A DNA stretch of 64,000 nucleotides from Budorcas taxicolor (Eukaryota > Chordata > Mammalia > Artiodactyla > Bovidae). How positions within the stretch are numbered: the stretch's first letter is position 1; each line of letters starts with the position of its first letter. The DNA lies in assembly GCF_023091745.1 (NCBI RefSeq), contig NC_068910.1, positions 44,813,272 through 44,877,271 of the forward strand, in the 5' to 3' direction. The position numbers and the translations under genes were made by a program. Shown piece after piece: positions 54,030-64,000 of this stretch. The notes under the pieces are model-generated. The model made no database searches. It was not told where the DNA came from and saw only the letters and a list, made by a program, of their open reading frames with translations.

Positions 54030-54165
54030 CAGTCATTTCAGCCAGATCCTTGGAGACGAGGCTCAGACAGGCCAGTTACTTTGCTTCGGGTTTACACAGC
54101 TGGTATAGGAAAGAGTCAGGATATGAACCTGGCTCCTTCTGACTTCCAAATGCAAAATGCCTCTT
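54030..54165 (-). mobile_element. MIR SINE fragment
   Basis: 'gagacgaggctcagacaggc', 'acacagctggtataggaaag' and 'atatgaacctggctccttct' follow the reversed MIR order. Confidence 0.8.
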
Positions 54166-54699
54166 ATGACCCTATACTGTTGCTGGCAAAACCAGAAGTG
54201 TTAGCATCCAGTCCCATCAGGGCAAGGTGGGATCCTGCCCCATGCATACCCTCCATCCTTTTCTTATCACCACTGAAGTGCCAGGACTCGGCCGTCATGA
54301 AGTCCAGCCCCACCCTCCAGCCGAGTGCATCCTCAGCCTGCAGTCTATTTTCAAGGCAGGCGTTCCTCCCTGGGGAACACGGGCTGATCCTTGGACATGA
54401 ATACTGGGAGTGCCTGCTGCTTCTGCTTCTCCCTGGAGACGTGGCCACCTGTTGGGACTTCGCTTCACATGAGCCAGTTCCCAGCACCCAGTCACCTTTG
54501 GGTGCTATACCAGCTGCTGTTACATGCTATCCCCAAACCCCTCGGGTCCCCTTTCCATGTCTGTGTGCGTTGGGACCCCTCCTGCTTTCTCTCCAACAGC
54601 CAGTACCTTGAAGACACCCTGCAGGCTGCTAAAACTCTCTTTCTGTGGGTGTGGACAGCTGGAAATGCCTGGGAATTTGTACCCTTTTGGGGCCATCCC
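54166..54699. other. Unassigned GC-rich DNA with a long chance frame
   Basis: A 206-codon plus frame (53991-54611) is the longest in the window. It begins inside the MIR and is leucine-, proline- and serine-rich, with no domain I recognise and antiparallel frames over the same bases. I treat it as chance. Confidence 0.5.
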
Positions 54700-54960
54700 T
54701 GACCAATGACTGATGAACCCTCCCGGTTCCTTTGACCCCAGTGGAGATCTCTGAAATATGATGTGCACCGTCCGCCCTGGAACCAAGCCAAACTACCCCC
54801 AGGCTTACAGTCACACCCCTGCTTCTTGGTCCCACTTTCTCACTCCCCTACTAGTGTTTCTAGAAAAAAACACTAGCTAATAAATCATTCCCTAATCAGT
54901 TGCTTCTGTATGAATCCTCATCTCAGGGTTGACTTTGGGAGATCCCAAACTAAGATAGAC
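54700..54960 (+). mobile_element. Candidate old LTR-like 3' end
   Basis: 'gctaataaatcattccctaa' (poly(A)-signal region) followed by 'gaatcctcatctcagggttg' and 'cccaaactaagatag' resembles the end of old mammalian LTRs. The start is not clear. Confidence 0.45.
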
Positions 54961-55127
54961 ATATCAACTAATCGAAGTGCTGAGCCCCCAAAGCTGTGGG
55001 TCAGCAGACAGGTGCCACCTAGCTGAGTTTGGCCTGCAGGGGTGTTTTGCTCCATGCACCTCCCATCCCTCCCTGCACCCCCTTAAAGCAAACACTGTTT
55101 CCACGTGGGAATAAAATTCTTGGCCTT

Positions 55128-55405
55128 GGAAAGTCCCTGGTGGCCTAATGGTTAATAATCCACCTACCAGTGCAGGGAACACGGATGCTATCTCTGGATC
55201 GGGAAGATCCCACCTGCCACAGAGCAACTAAGCCCATGCACCGCAACTACTAAAGCCCATGCGCCCTAGAGCCACGGCCCACAACAAGAGAAGTCGCCAC
55301 AATGAGAAGCCCAGCACCACAACAAAGAGTAGCCCCCGCTTGCTGCAACTAGAAAGACCTCGCACAGCACTGAAGGCCCAGCACAGCCAAAAATTAATTA
55401 ATTTA
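55128..55405 (+). mobile_element. CHR-2-type tRNA-Glu SINE
   Basis: 'aagtccctggtggcctaatg', 'gagcaactaagcccatgcac', 'aacaagagaagtcgccacaa' and 'cagcacagccaaaaattaat' identify a full-length copy. Confidence 0.93.
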
Positions 55406-55599
55406 GAAACTCTTTGTAAAGACTATGCTTGACCTTGGCTGATGGAGTACTTATCAACCGTGTTGAATATTCACAAAGAAAAGCAATGTGTGTAATTACA
55501 GCCCAGCAAGTGCTTCAAGATCTAGGGTATTTCATGCGAATCTTGCAAGAATCTGTGTTAAGAACTATCACCGCTGCTTTTAGCTGATGTGGATTCTGA

Positions 55600-55705
55600 A
55601 CCATCAGGGCTCCTTTACTCAGAGTCACATATCTGGGAAGCAAAGAGAGGGAATTTGCACTCAGGCAATCTGACTGATTGTCCCCTAACCACTGTGCCAT
55701 GGAGA
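55600..55705 (-). mobile_element. MIR SINE fragment
   Basis: 'gcactcaggcaatctgactg' and 'cctaaccactgtgccatgg' match the reversed MIR head. The upstream 'agtcacatatctgggaagc' fits the next part. Confidence 0.75.
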
Positions 55706-56309
55706 GACCCACAAACCCACACCCACTCCCCTGCCACCTGGCAGAGGGCATCTCATGACCGCTGGGACTTGTGATCTGCTAGTTTGGTCTTGTTGGTCTC
55801 CGTATTACTTATTTCCCCCCTTTCAATAGCCTAGGGCTTAATCTGGGGAGGCACAGGAATAAAAATTGATGTAGAACCATGCATTTGGGGAGGGGTTTGT
55901 GTCTTTCTTTAAAAGACGAGATGAAGCAAATGCATATATTTACATTCTCAAATTGCAGGGCGGTAGTTCCTGGGAACCAGCATTTCTCCCAGCCAGCTGA
56001 GGTTGATCCAGGAATTGCACCTCTGCGTGCACCAGGCTTCAGGTGAGTGAATGGGAGAGGAAATCACCCCTCTCCCCCTTCCCCACCTACTGCCAGCCCT
56101 TCTCCAACAAGCTGTCAGCTCTGCAGTGGAGAACAGCGCCAGCCTGCAGGCTTTCTGTTTCCAGAGCTCAGTGGATGACTCAGTTACTGAGCAGCTTCCT
56201 TTCTGCATGCACCTCCCATGCAGAGATTCTCAAATTATTTCCCTGAAATGTCCCTCGCCTCATCTTGCTGCATGCCTTGTCCCCAGAAGGCATAATTCTC
56301 AACAGATTC
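55706..56309. other. Unassigned non-coding DNA
   Basis: No recognised gene or repeat is present. Frames of about 86 and 145 codons on opposite strands overlap near 55948-56488 without known motifs. Confidence 0.5.
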
Positions 56310-56552
56310 TTTCCAACAGCATCCCAGCCAGCACCTATCAGGTACTTACTAGATGCCAGCACTTCACGTCTGCCTTCCCCACTCACTCTCACAACCACAC
56401 TGGAGGGTCTGCACATTACTGTTTCCATTTTCTGGATGAGGAAACTGAACCCCAGAGAGGTTGCCCAGGGTCATTTGGCAAGACGTAGCAGAGTTGGAAC
56501 TCAAACCCATATCAGTTTTGTGTCTTTAACCACTGTGCTATATACTATCACC
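56310..56552 (-). mobile_element. MIR SINE, nearly full length
   Basis: The reversed MIR is complete in order: 'gtacttactagatgccagca', 'cactctcacaaccacactgg', 'gatgaggaaactgaacccca', 'gttgcccagggtcatttgg' and 'aaccactgtgctatatact'. Confidence 0.9.
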
Positions 56553-56639
56553 TCACTCTGTAAAGATTCTCATTATCTGAGGCAGGCTGTGTTATTTGCC
56601 CTGAAATTTCTCCTTCCTCCTTCCTTACTTCCCTTGACA

Positions 56640-56960
56640 TGACTTTTCCATGGGCAGATTTCCTAACCTTGACTCTAGCCTTGGCCATGTGACTTGCCCT
56701 GGCTGATAAGATGAGGATGGAAAGGAAAGTGCCGTGCTGAGCTGAGGCCACAGGTGCCGTGGTGCCTTTCTGCCAGTCTTCTTGCAACATCACACTCTGC
56801 CAGCAGGAAGGCTTGTTCATAAAGCCTTTTATCTTCAGCTTGAACCTCAATATGAAGACCTGTGGATGGGCTCTGACCCCAGCCTGAAGCCTTGAATTCA
56901 GCCTGATTCATCCAGATGCAGCTGAGCCCAGCCAAGATCAGCTAAACCACTCAGCCCAGC
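56640..56960 (+). mobile_element. MaLR-type LTR fragment (MLT1-like)
   Basis: 'cttggccatgtgacttgccc' and 'ggctgataagatgagg', then 'cagatgcagctgagcccagc' and 'aaaccactcagcccagcagc', follow the sense order of MLT1-like LTRs, diverged and without internal sequence. Confidence 0.65.
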
Positions 56961-57157
56961 AGCACATCCTCGGCACGAAACCACCCTTCTCTGCCGCCTA
57001 ACGCAGCCCACTTCCTCCCAAAATGCTTCCCTACACTGAACCCTCAAGATCCAAGCTCAGCTAACATTAACAGTTCTTTTTCTCTCTGTCTATGATCGGC
57101 ATCCTAGTCCCCCATGACATCCATCACTCTCCGACAGGATGCCTCTATTTATTAATG

Positions 57158-57171
57158 CCCCCCCCCCCCCC
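57158..57171 (+). repeat. 14-C homopolymer
   Basis: A C-run sits directly beside the reversed tail of a CHR-1 SINE. Its length is likely to be variable or prone to sequencing error. Confidence 0.9.
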
Positions 57172-57284
57172 ACTTTTTCTTAACCTTTGGCTGTGCTGTG
57201 CAGCATGTGGGATCTTAGTTTCTCCAACCAGGGATGGAGCCCGCACCACCCCTTGTGTTAACCACTGGACTGCCAGGGAGGTCC
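57172..57284 (-). mobile_element. CHR-1-type SINE
   Basis: 'ggctgtgctgtgcagcatgt', 'gggatcttagtttctccaac' and 'ccactggactgccagggagg' give the reversed short tRNA-Glu SINE. Confidence 0.92.
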
Positions 57285-57805
57285 CAAAGTCCCTCTTAAA
57301 CAATAGTCAGGGCCATTTGCCTATTTGTTCTTCAATCCCTGTCCTGCCGATTCTTCTCTGGACTGGGCAGGGGGATGAGTCCTACAAATAAGTGTCCCAG
57401 GAGCTCTTATGAGATGTACTAATGGGAAGGGAGGCCCTGGGCAAAGACTGGAGGGGAAAGCCAGGGTACTGCTCCCCACCTCCCCTCCCTTCTTTGGGTG
57501 GTGTCCCAAACAACGGCTGTAGTTCCTTCACTGCTCCAGCTCTGCCCCCTTTGGGGCCCTCTCGCTGTGTTCCCTGGTCCCGGCAGGTGGCCCCTGGACC
57601 CCAGTCTGGGAACATCCTTTCCTCCTTCTACCCCTCTGACCCAAGGGGTCGGGGTGCCTTCCAGCTGCATTTAAACCCTGGGTTGCCTCATGCTCTCCAG
57701 TGTCCTTGGCAGCAGACTTTCCAGCCTTTGTGACTAGCCCCCTTTTTGCTGCCCCCATCCATCTTCTCACTTCAACTGCATGGCCGGGGTCTATTTCCCA
57801 AACAA
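57285..57805. other. Unassigned non-coding DNA
   Basis: No recognised repeat or gene is present. Overlapping frames of up to 103 codons occur on both strands in GC-rich sequence. Confidence 0.5.
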
Positions 57806-58018
57806 TGCGTGGCTGCTCAGTCATGCCTGACTCTCTGTGACCCCATGGACTGTAGTCTGCCAGGCTCCTCTAGGGTCCATGGAATTCTCCAGGCAAGAAT
57901 ACTGGAGTGGGTTGCCATTTCCTCCTCCAGGAAATCTTCCTGATACAGTGACTGAACCTGCATCCTTAGCGTCTCCTGCTTTGGCAGGAAGATTCTTTAC
58001 CACTGCACCGCATGGGAA
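57806..58018 (-). mobile_element. Bov-tA SINE
   Basis: 'gtggctgctcagtcatgcct', 'ctgtagtctgccaggctcc', 'caggcaagaatactggagtg' and 'ggcaggaagattctttacca' identify it. Confidence 0.95.
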
Positions 58019-58946
58019 GCTGTTTCCCCAGCAGATACAGTGTAATACAGCCTCCTGACTTTCTTAGGGTCTCTTCCCAGGCTGCACACAACCTGTCCAC
58101 ACCTCACACAGATGGACTTCACATGTGCCAATCCCACATGAGTTAAGTGGTGGTTGACTTGCCAACAAAATGTGAAATTTTGTAGCTGTTTAATTTTAAT
58201 TTCAAATAAACTTTTTTTTTTCCCTTGTGTAGCCAACAGCCGCCTGCTCCCCCACGCCCAGCCCTTGGAACACTTTTTGCAGCCCTTGGAAAGCTCACAG
58301 GCAGGCCCTGTGAAAAAAATGCTGGTGACTATTGGGAGCCTGATGGTGGTGACCGAAGGAACCAAGTGTCCCAAAAAGCAAACGCTAAGGACTGTGCTAA
58401 GGATGGCGGCTCTCAGTGAAAAGCCAAGGGGAGAAGGAGCTTCAGGAAAGGTGCTCATCGTCAGAACCATTTCGCCCACTGACCCTCCCCTTTCTCATCC
58501 AACAGGATGGAGTCTTTATCTTTCAAGAAGCCCATAGCTCAGGAGGACCCTGTATCTATGAGGTGGATTTTTTCCACAGGCTGACAGGCAGGACGATTGT
58601 AAATGTGTCAGTGGAATTCAGATTTCCCAAGTTGCCCAACCACTATAATAAAGTTAAAAGCAAAACTCTGCTGGAAGGCTGCCGAGACTTTAATGCAGGA
58701 TGCTGCAGGGCAGCGAGAAGACAAATAGAGACTCTGACAGCCCCTCCTCCGCAAATGGATTTGGCTGCCCTGAGCTGGGCCCTTTCAGCATGAGCAACAT
58801 TCAGCCCTGCACTGAGCTGTGTATCCCCCTTGTGAGAGGGACGGTGTGCCCAGGAGGAGAACTCTGCTGAGTCCTGAGGGCAGCACCCAGACGCCGAGCT
58901 CTGCTTCCTCACAAGGCCTGTGGGCAGTTCAAACTGTGTCTTGGTC
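58019..58946. other. Unassigned non-coding DNA
   Basis: No recognised gene or repeat is present. Frames of 125-160 codons (57997-58793) occur in both orientations; one starts inside the Bov-tA. None has a recognisable domain. A 10-T run lies near 58212. Confidence 0.5.
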
Positions 58947-59017
58947 CATAGAAAACAAACTTCTAGTTACCGAAGAGGAAAGAATAAATTAGGAGTTTGG
59001 AATGAACAGATACACAC

Positions 59018-59245
59018 GTGCATGTGTGCTTGCTGAGCTGCTCCAGTCGGGCCCGACTCTTTGTGACCCCGTGGCCTATAGCCCCCCAGGCTCCTCTGTC
59101 CATGGGATTCTCCAGGCAAGAATACCGGAGTGGGTTGCTGTGCCCTGCTACAGGGGATCTTCCTGACTCAGGGATCGAACCCGTGTCTCTCATGGCTCCT
59201 GTACTGACAGGAGAGTTCTTTACCACTGGTGCCACCTGGGGAGCC
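59018..59245 (-). mobile_element. Bov-tA SINE nested in L1, with target-site duplication
   Basis: 'gctgctccagtcgggcccga', 'caggcaagaataccggagtg' and 'ggtgccacctggggagcc' identify it. The 11-bp flanks cagatacacac at 59007-59017 and 59246-59256 are identical. Confidence 0.96.
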
Positions 59246-59377
59246 CAGATACACACTACTATTTATGGAATAGACAAACAACGAGGTCCTGCAGCCTAGC
59301 ACAGGGGACTACATTTAATATCTTGCAATAAACTATAATGGAAAAGAATCTGAAAAAGAATATATACATATATGTAT

Positions 59378-59594
59378 GGGCTTCCCAGGTGCCTCAGTGG
59401 TCAAGAATCTGCCTGCTAATTGAGGAGACGCAGGTTCAATCCCTGGATCAGGAAGAATCCCCTAGAAAGGGAAATGGCAACCCACTCCAGTATTCTTGCC
59501 TGGAAAATCCCATGGACAGAGGAGGCTGGCCGGCTACAGTCCATGAGGTTACAAAAGATTGGGACACGACTTAGCAGCTGAACAACATGATCGC
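59378..59594 (+). mobile_element. Bov-tA SINE nested in L1, with target-site duplication
   Basis: 'gggcttcccaggtgcctcag', 'ggttcaatccctggatcag' and 'gacacgacttagcagctgaa' identify it. The 8-bp flanks atatgtat (59370-59377, 59595-59602) are identical. Confidence 0.95.
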
Positions 59595-59690
59595 ATATGT
59601 ATAACCGAATCACTTTGCTGTGCACCAGAAACTAACACAACATTGTAAATCAACTATACTCCAGCATAAAATAAAAAATCCACCTTGGTC

Positions 59691-60724
59691 TTGTGACCAG
59701 CTCTGGGGTGGCTGGGCCCCACGGTCTACCTCATGAAGTCAGGCGAGGAGATACGTCTTGGCAGGCATGTGGGGAAGTGGCGGGTATAGTGGACACAGCA
59801 GACCTGGGTGTGGAATGCCCACTAGTCTGAATGGTCACCCACCCACCCGCCTCTGGCGCCCAGGATCTGGGGGCACTTGATCTGTGACACTGCTGTCCCC
59901 TCACCGTCGACGGCACTGAGAATGGAGACAAGAAGCCTCTTGGTTGGAGATGGATTGGCTGGGGGTTGTTTTGAAGAAAAGAACAAAGATAACGCAGGAC
60001 ATTCCCTGAGGAAGAAGCAGGAAACGGGGCAAGCCTGGCTCTGAGGGGACGTGGGTCCAGTCGTTGGCCACCGCTGTGGGCAAAGAGGTTTTAGTGTTAG
60101 TGAGCAGCTATCAAGTGTCTACCTCGGTAATCGGCATACCCTAGGCCTGCTGACTTCACCGAATTTTCCAGAATACATGGTATTGACCCAAGAACAGCCT
60201 GCTCAATCAAACTGCCATTGTTTCATGTGCTTTTGTTTCTATACCAGGGAGCTGCTGCCCGGGGGTAAAGCCGGGTAAAGGGGAACAGGAAGGGGTGAAT
60301 TGTATTAGCGGGATTTTCTCAGAGCAGAGACCCTGAGCAGCATGTGTTTGGAAGGAATCCTTTGATAAGCTGCTTGAGGGAAAGTATGCCTCTCGGGGAC
60401 ACGATGCAGTGGCCTGGTGGCTGACAGGAGGTCACTAGGTAGGCATTTGCTGAAGAAATGCTTCAGAAACACTACAAGGGGTCTCTAGACTGTCTCCCAA
60501 GGCAGGTGGGTCTCCTTTAATGAAGAGCCCTGGTTTAGCTGAATGGGAGGAGCAAGGTGGGTTCCTGCTAATGAGCTTCTTTCCCCTCAAAGAGCTCAGC
60601 CCCTTCTCTATATCAGTGTTGAATAAATACTTATAGAGTATCCTATTCATGGAGATTCCTCCTCTTTGCCATCCCAGATCACTTAAGTCAGGCACAGTCA
60701 GAAGTCAGAGTTCAGGGATGAGAA
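59691..60724. other. Unassigned non-coding DNA
   Basis: No repeat family or gene is recognised. Open frames are below 90 codons. Confidence 0.5.
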
Positions 60725-60865
60725 GAGTAAACTCTGTCTCTTGCCAGCTGTGTAACTTTGGGCAACTCACTTAGCCTCTCTGGACTTTCATTTCCTTCTC
60801 TATAAAATGGGGAGCTTAGACTTGGACTTGAAGCCCTTATTGAAACCAGGCAAGTAGCTCCTGCC
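60725..60865 (+). mobile_element. MIR SINE
   Basis: 'gccagctgtgtaactttggg', 'caactcacttagcctctctg' and 'ccttctctataaaatgggga' are a well-kept sense MIR core. Confidence 0.92.
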
Positions 60866-60914
60866 AAAGACAATGCTTTGGGACCCCAAGAGGTGGGCGT
60901 GGGGTGGAGTGGGC

Positions 60915-61150
60915 GCCAATGTAAACAATAGCTAACATTCATGGAGGTTTCCCACAGCCAGCCCCACAGGAGCCCTGAACACCTATTAACCTGCTTGCTT
61001 CTTACAATGACACCTGTGTTTATCAAACACCTCTCTCATCCCAGAGATGCTGTTAACACTGCACTGGGGGAGTAATGCTAATGCCATAAGCCCATTCCAT
61101 AGGCGGGAGAGTTGCAGGAAGAGAGGGAAGGGCATGCAGCTGAGGAGGCA
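60915..61150 (-). mobile_element. Probable MIR SINE, diverged
   Basis: 'caatagctaacattcatgga', 'attaacctgcttgcttctta' and 'cccattccataggcgggaga' follow the reversed MIR order with many changes. Confidence 0.5.
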
Positions 61151-62008
61151 GAGGGCGTGCAGCTGAGGCAGGACCTGGCCTTTTTCAGCACCAGCCCCGG
61201 CAGCTGGTTCTCCCTAGAAGGCTTGTCTGTGTTCCCAGCTCTCTGGCCACAGGGCCTCTAGGCTGGCTGCTTTCTTCCTGGGAGTTGCTGCCCCTCAGAT
61301 CCTCCCTGTGCTGGGAAAGGCCTTGAGATGGTGAAGCGCTTTGTGACCCGGAGTCCGCCTAAGTCCTGTTTACCACTTCAGCATAGCCAAATGGAGTAAG
61401 TGCAGTATTGATTAAATGCAATTTTTTTTGGAATACATATTCACCCTGGTGTTTTATCATTAATGCATTAAGAAGCTGAACAAGCAATAAGACCAAATGG
61501 ACTTCAAAACGCAGCAGAATTTCCATCCAGTGTGGTCTGATTTACAGCCATTACCTCCTGGCAGAAGACAGCTCCCACTCCAGCCCACACCTTGGCTGAA
61601 ACTTGAGAGCTCTTTGTTCTTAACCTTGTTTCTTTATTTTCTCAGAGAGCTGGTGGACCTCAGGCTCTGGGCCATGGGGTGGGCCCTGCTGGGTGATGGA
61701 GGACCTGTGTAAAGTGGGGAGGCAGGCAGAGAGAGAATAAGGTTTTCACTGCATGCTTACAGCGGGACTGCAGACCCTGACCTGGTTATTGGGGAGAGGG
61801 GACATGAATGTGGAGACCTCATCGCATGCCTTCATCTGCAGAAAACGCCAGAGGGAGGGATGCACTCGAGGGTCACATGACTCCGCCCTACCCCCGATCA
61901 GTCCATCGCAGGCATCTGGCTGCCTCCTGTGTCCCCATGGCTGTGTCACTAGCTGACTGAGGAAAAACTGACCAGTTTTGTGTGTGTGTTTTTCTTTTTT
62001 TTCTATTG
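61151..62008. other. Unassigned non-coding DNA
   Basis: No repeat is recognised. The part 61390-61500 is AT-rich and non-repetitive ('ttatcattaatgcattaag') and could be a conserved element. Confidence 0.4.
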
Positions 62009-62222
62009 GGGCTTTCCTGGCAACTCAGATGGTAAAGAATCCACCTGCAATACAGGAGACCCAGGTTCAAGCCCTGGGTCAAGAAGAATCCCCTGGAGAA
62101 GGGAATGGCTACCCACTCCTGTATTCTTGTCTGGAGAATTCCATGGACAGAGGAGCCTGGTGGGCTACAGTCCATGGAGTCCCAAAGAGTCAGACACACC
62201 TGAGTGACTAACACTTTCACTT
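62009..62222 (+). mobile_element. Bov-tA SINE
   Basis: 'ggggctttcctggcaactca', 'gaatccacctgcaatacagg', 'ggagcctggtgggctacagt' and 'gagtcagacacacctgagtg' identify it. It ends with a 'tttcactttctttcac' tail. Confidence 0.96.
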
Positions 62223-62328
62223 TCTTTCACTGTAGGCCTCAGTTATTCCTTTGCAAAAAGAGGAAAAAAAAGAAAAAGAATAGGAACAATTTCTTCAAGC
62301 CTTGAAGATCCAGCAGTTTAGGACTCTT

Positions 62329-62400
62329 CCCCTCTCCCTCCCTTTCTTCCTCACTCCCTCTCCCTCTCTCTTCCTCATTCTTCTCCTCCTCCTTCTTTCT
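62329..62400 (+). repeat. Polypyrimidine (CT-rich) tract
   Basis: About 70 bp of almost pure C/T lie on the plus strand ('ccctctccctccctttcttc' and similar). It is preceded by a purine-rich stretch at 62258-62282. It may form triplex (H-DNA). Confidence 0.9.
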
Positions 62401-63969
62401 GAAACAATTTTATTCTTACAAAGTCTTGTCAACAACTCTCTAGATGAACTGACAAGGACAAAAAATACCTTATGAAAACGCCCCACCCGACAACAAAAAT
62501 CTCTTGGAGAGCACTTCTGCAGACATGAAAGCTTAGTAACGGCATCACTAGGAGAGCTGGTGTCTGCAAAATCTAACCTGAGACACTCTGGATAGCAGGG
62601 AGGGACCCTGAGTCAGGATAGGGGGGTGGATCAGACGCCTTGCTCACAGAATCGGCCATCCCGGAATAAGGATTCTCTCCCTTCTCTCCATTTCCTCCCA
62701 GAGCTCTAGAGTCAGCCCTGTTATTAGCCAGTCAAGCCCTCCCTTGGGTTAGCAGCCCGTCTGGGGCAGGATGTGGCACCTTGAGCCCTTGGTTTCCCTC
62801 TGCTCTGCAGAGGCTGAGAAACCCAGCACTGAGGCCAGTGATGGAGGAAAGGGGTCAGAGGCTTGGCCTCTTACTCCTTTTTTCAGAGTTGTGTGTGGGA
62901 TCCTACTGTGTGCTGGCTACTTCCTGGTGGCAGGCCCTGTGCTGGTCCCAAGGATGACATCCAGAGAACAGAAGGCCTTTCTGGGGGTACTCTGCATGGA
63001 TGTGCATTATACATGGAGGTGCATTATACAAACGGCCCAACTTCACCCCTCTCTCTGGAGTCTCCTTCCCCACCCCTTGAATCTGGACAGGTCGTGTGAT
63101 GTGCTTTGGGCACTAGAATGTGGCAGAAGCCCACTCCTGCCAAAGGGCGGCACCAGCAGGAGACCAGGGTGCAGGAGAAGAGAGGAAGGGGGTGCCTGCT
63201 CCCCTCCCGCCCTGCCCTGGCTGCCCTTCCTCCAAGCTCCAAGCACTACCACCCTCAGAAGAAGCATTTCGTCTCTGGCGCATTAGCCCAGGAGGTGGTG
63301 TCTTAGGCAGGGTTTCCGGAAGCAGAGCGAGAGATGGGGATCCGAGTGGATGCTCTGTATTAGCAAGTGCTCCCGGGAACTCCACGGGGGGAGGGCGAAA
63401 CGAGACAAGGAAGGGAAGGAAGCCCAGTAGAAGCAAGAGGTCTGGGAAGGGACCCCCTCAACCCCACTGCCTGTCAGTCCTTGGCCAAGGCCAGCCCAGG
63501 GGACACTCCTGCCGCTCCCTACGCAGTGGCTAAGCTGGATGGTAAGGGAGCCGGCCCTCTGGTAGAGAGACCAGGTATTGGAAGCAGGACCGAGCTCATG
63601 GACTCATGAGAATCCTCTCGCAGGACACCCCTCCTCCACCTTTTGTTTTCCCTGTCTAAGCAGTCACAGAGGGGAGCAGGAAGGAGGGTTTCATGTAATG
63701 TCTCCAGAATAATGCAGCCTCACCCAAGCAGCAGAAGGAATGGGTGTTCCTGAGCAGTTTCTCCCATCTGTACTGGAAAAGGCGCAGGAGAGGAAACACA
63801 GAGCGCTCGGTTGCCTTCTTGAGGTGTGGAGAGGGAGGAGAAAAAGCATACCTCTAAGTCATTCTGCTACGAATATGTGTTAGGTTTGAACTGACTTCTT
63901 ATAGCAGGAACAGGAGGATGACTTTACAGCTTTCAAGAATCCACTGAGCCTCCTTTGCCTGTGTGTGAA
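62401..63969. other. Unassigned GC-richer DNA
   Basis: No repeat or gene is established. A strong 3' splice-like tract, 'tttccctctgctctgcag', ends at about 62809 in front of an open frame (62771-63286, 171 codons; includes AEKPSTEASDGGKGSEAWPL). No convincing donor follows, and antiparallel frames overlap at 63024-63436. Confidence 0.4.
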
Positions 63970-64000
63970 AGGCTTTCTTGGTGGCTCAGGTAGTAAAGAA
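63970..64000 (+). mobile_element. Bov-tA SINE, cut by the window end
   Basis: 'ggctttcttggtggctcagg' followed by 'tagtaaagaa' is the tRNA-like head of a sense Bov-tA that continues beyond the window. Confidence 0.85.

Larger units (their letters stand above)
58947..59683 (+). mobile_element. L1 3' end carrying two nested SINEs
   Basis: 'aacaaacttctagttaccga', 'tagcacaggggactacattt' and 'atcactttgctgtgcaccag', then 'atcaactatactccagcat' with an A tail, form an L1 3' UTR. The short flank cttggtc (58940-58946, 59684-59690) is a candidate duplication. Confidence 0.93.

Noticed and set aside
53991..54611. Longest open frame, 206 codons, plus strand
   Set aside because: It begins inside a MIR-derived segment, is in GC-rich stop-poor DNA, overlaps antiparallel frames and shows no recognisable domain.
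58154..58793. Possible coding exons near 58.2-58.8 kb
   Set aside because: Frames are open on both strands, one frame overlaps a Bov-tA, and I found no paired splice sites.

Overview
This window is nuclear DNA from a ruminant artiodactyl, most likely a bovid (cattle, sheep or goat type). The diagnosis rests on its repeats. BovB (RTE-type) LINEs, tRNA-derived Bov-tA SINEs, Bov-A2 SINEs and CHR-type tRNA-Glu SINEs occur throughout, on top of older mammalian L1, HAL1-like, L2, MIR and MaLR LTR remnants. No intact protein-coding gene, rRNA, functional tRNA, CRISPR array or bacterial or phage feature could be supported. The sequence reads as intergenic or deep intronic DNA. The longer open frames (about 150 to 206 codons) are chance frames in GC-rich stretches or decayed LINE reverse-transcriptase remnants.

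Layout. 1-11 kb: mostly unassigned DNA with scattered SINEs, a perfect 14-bp-arm hairpin (1916-1949), an AT-rich block with many ATTA/TTAATT cores (about 7985-8215) and a 75-bp exon-like segment with good splice signals (9740-9814). 11-19 kb: L1 3' ends. One carries a 67-bp patch copied from DNA about 0.9 kb downstream. A MIR is cut by a MaLR LTR. 19-26 kb: SINEs, two truncated BovB 3' ends and unassigned DNA. 26.9-27.7 kb: a CpG-rich, island-like region with GC-box, EGR1-like and NRF1-like sites and a good 5' splice site at its right edge. It is the best candidate for a real regulatory element or first exon. 28-42 kb: an old HAL1/L1 cut by a ruminant L1 that is itself cut by a Bov-A2, then microsatellites, a SINE pair between matching flanks, a possible solo LTR and a 1.7-kb L1.

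44.6-48.4 kb holds the most structured feature. An old L1 3' UTR was split by a 3-kb BovB whose 5' part is inverted (twin-priming-like, with 86-bp inverted arms). That BovB was then split by a younger L1 with a 15-bp target-site duplication. The same old L1 was also hit by a Bov-tA, which was later hit by another L1 with a 17-bp duplication. The BovB reverse transcriptase is dead: the tyrosine codon of its YADD motif reads TAG. 49-64 kb: more SINEs, MIRs and MaLR-like LTRs, a SINE with a Z-DNA-like tail, and an L1 3' end containing two SINEs, each with target-site duplications. The window ends inside a Bov-tA.

No genes act together here. The interest lies in retrotransposon stratigraphy, a few unexplained duplications and the CpG-rich region. 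Family names were assigned by eye from remembered consensus features, and edges are approximate unless a target-site duplication is given.
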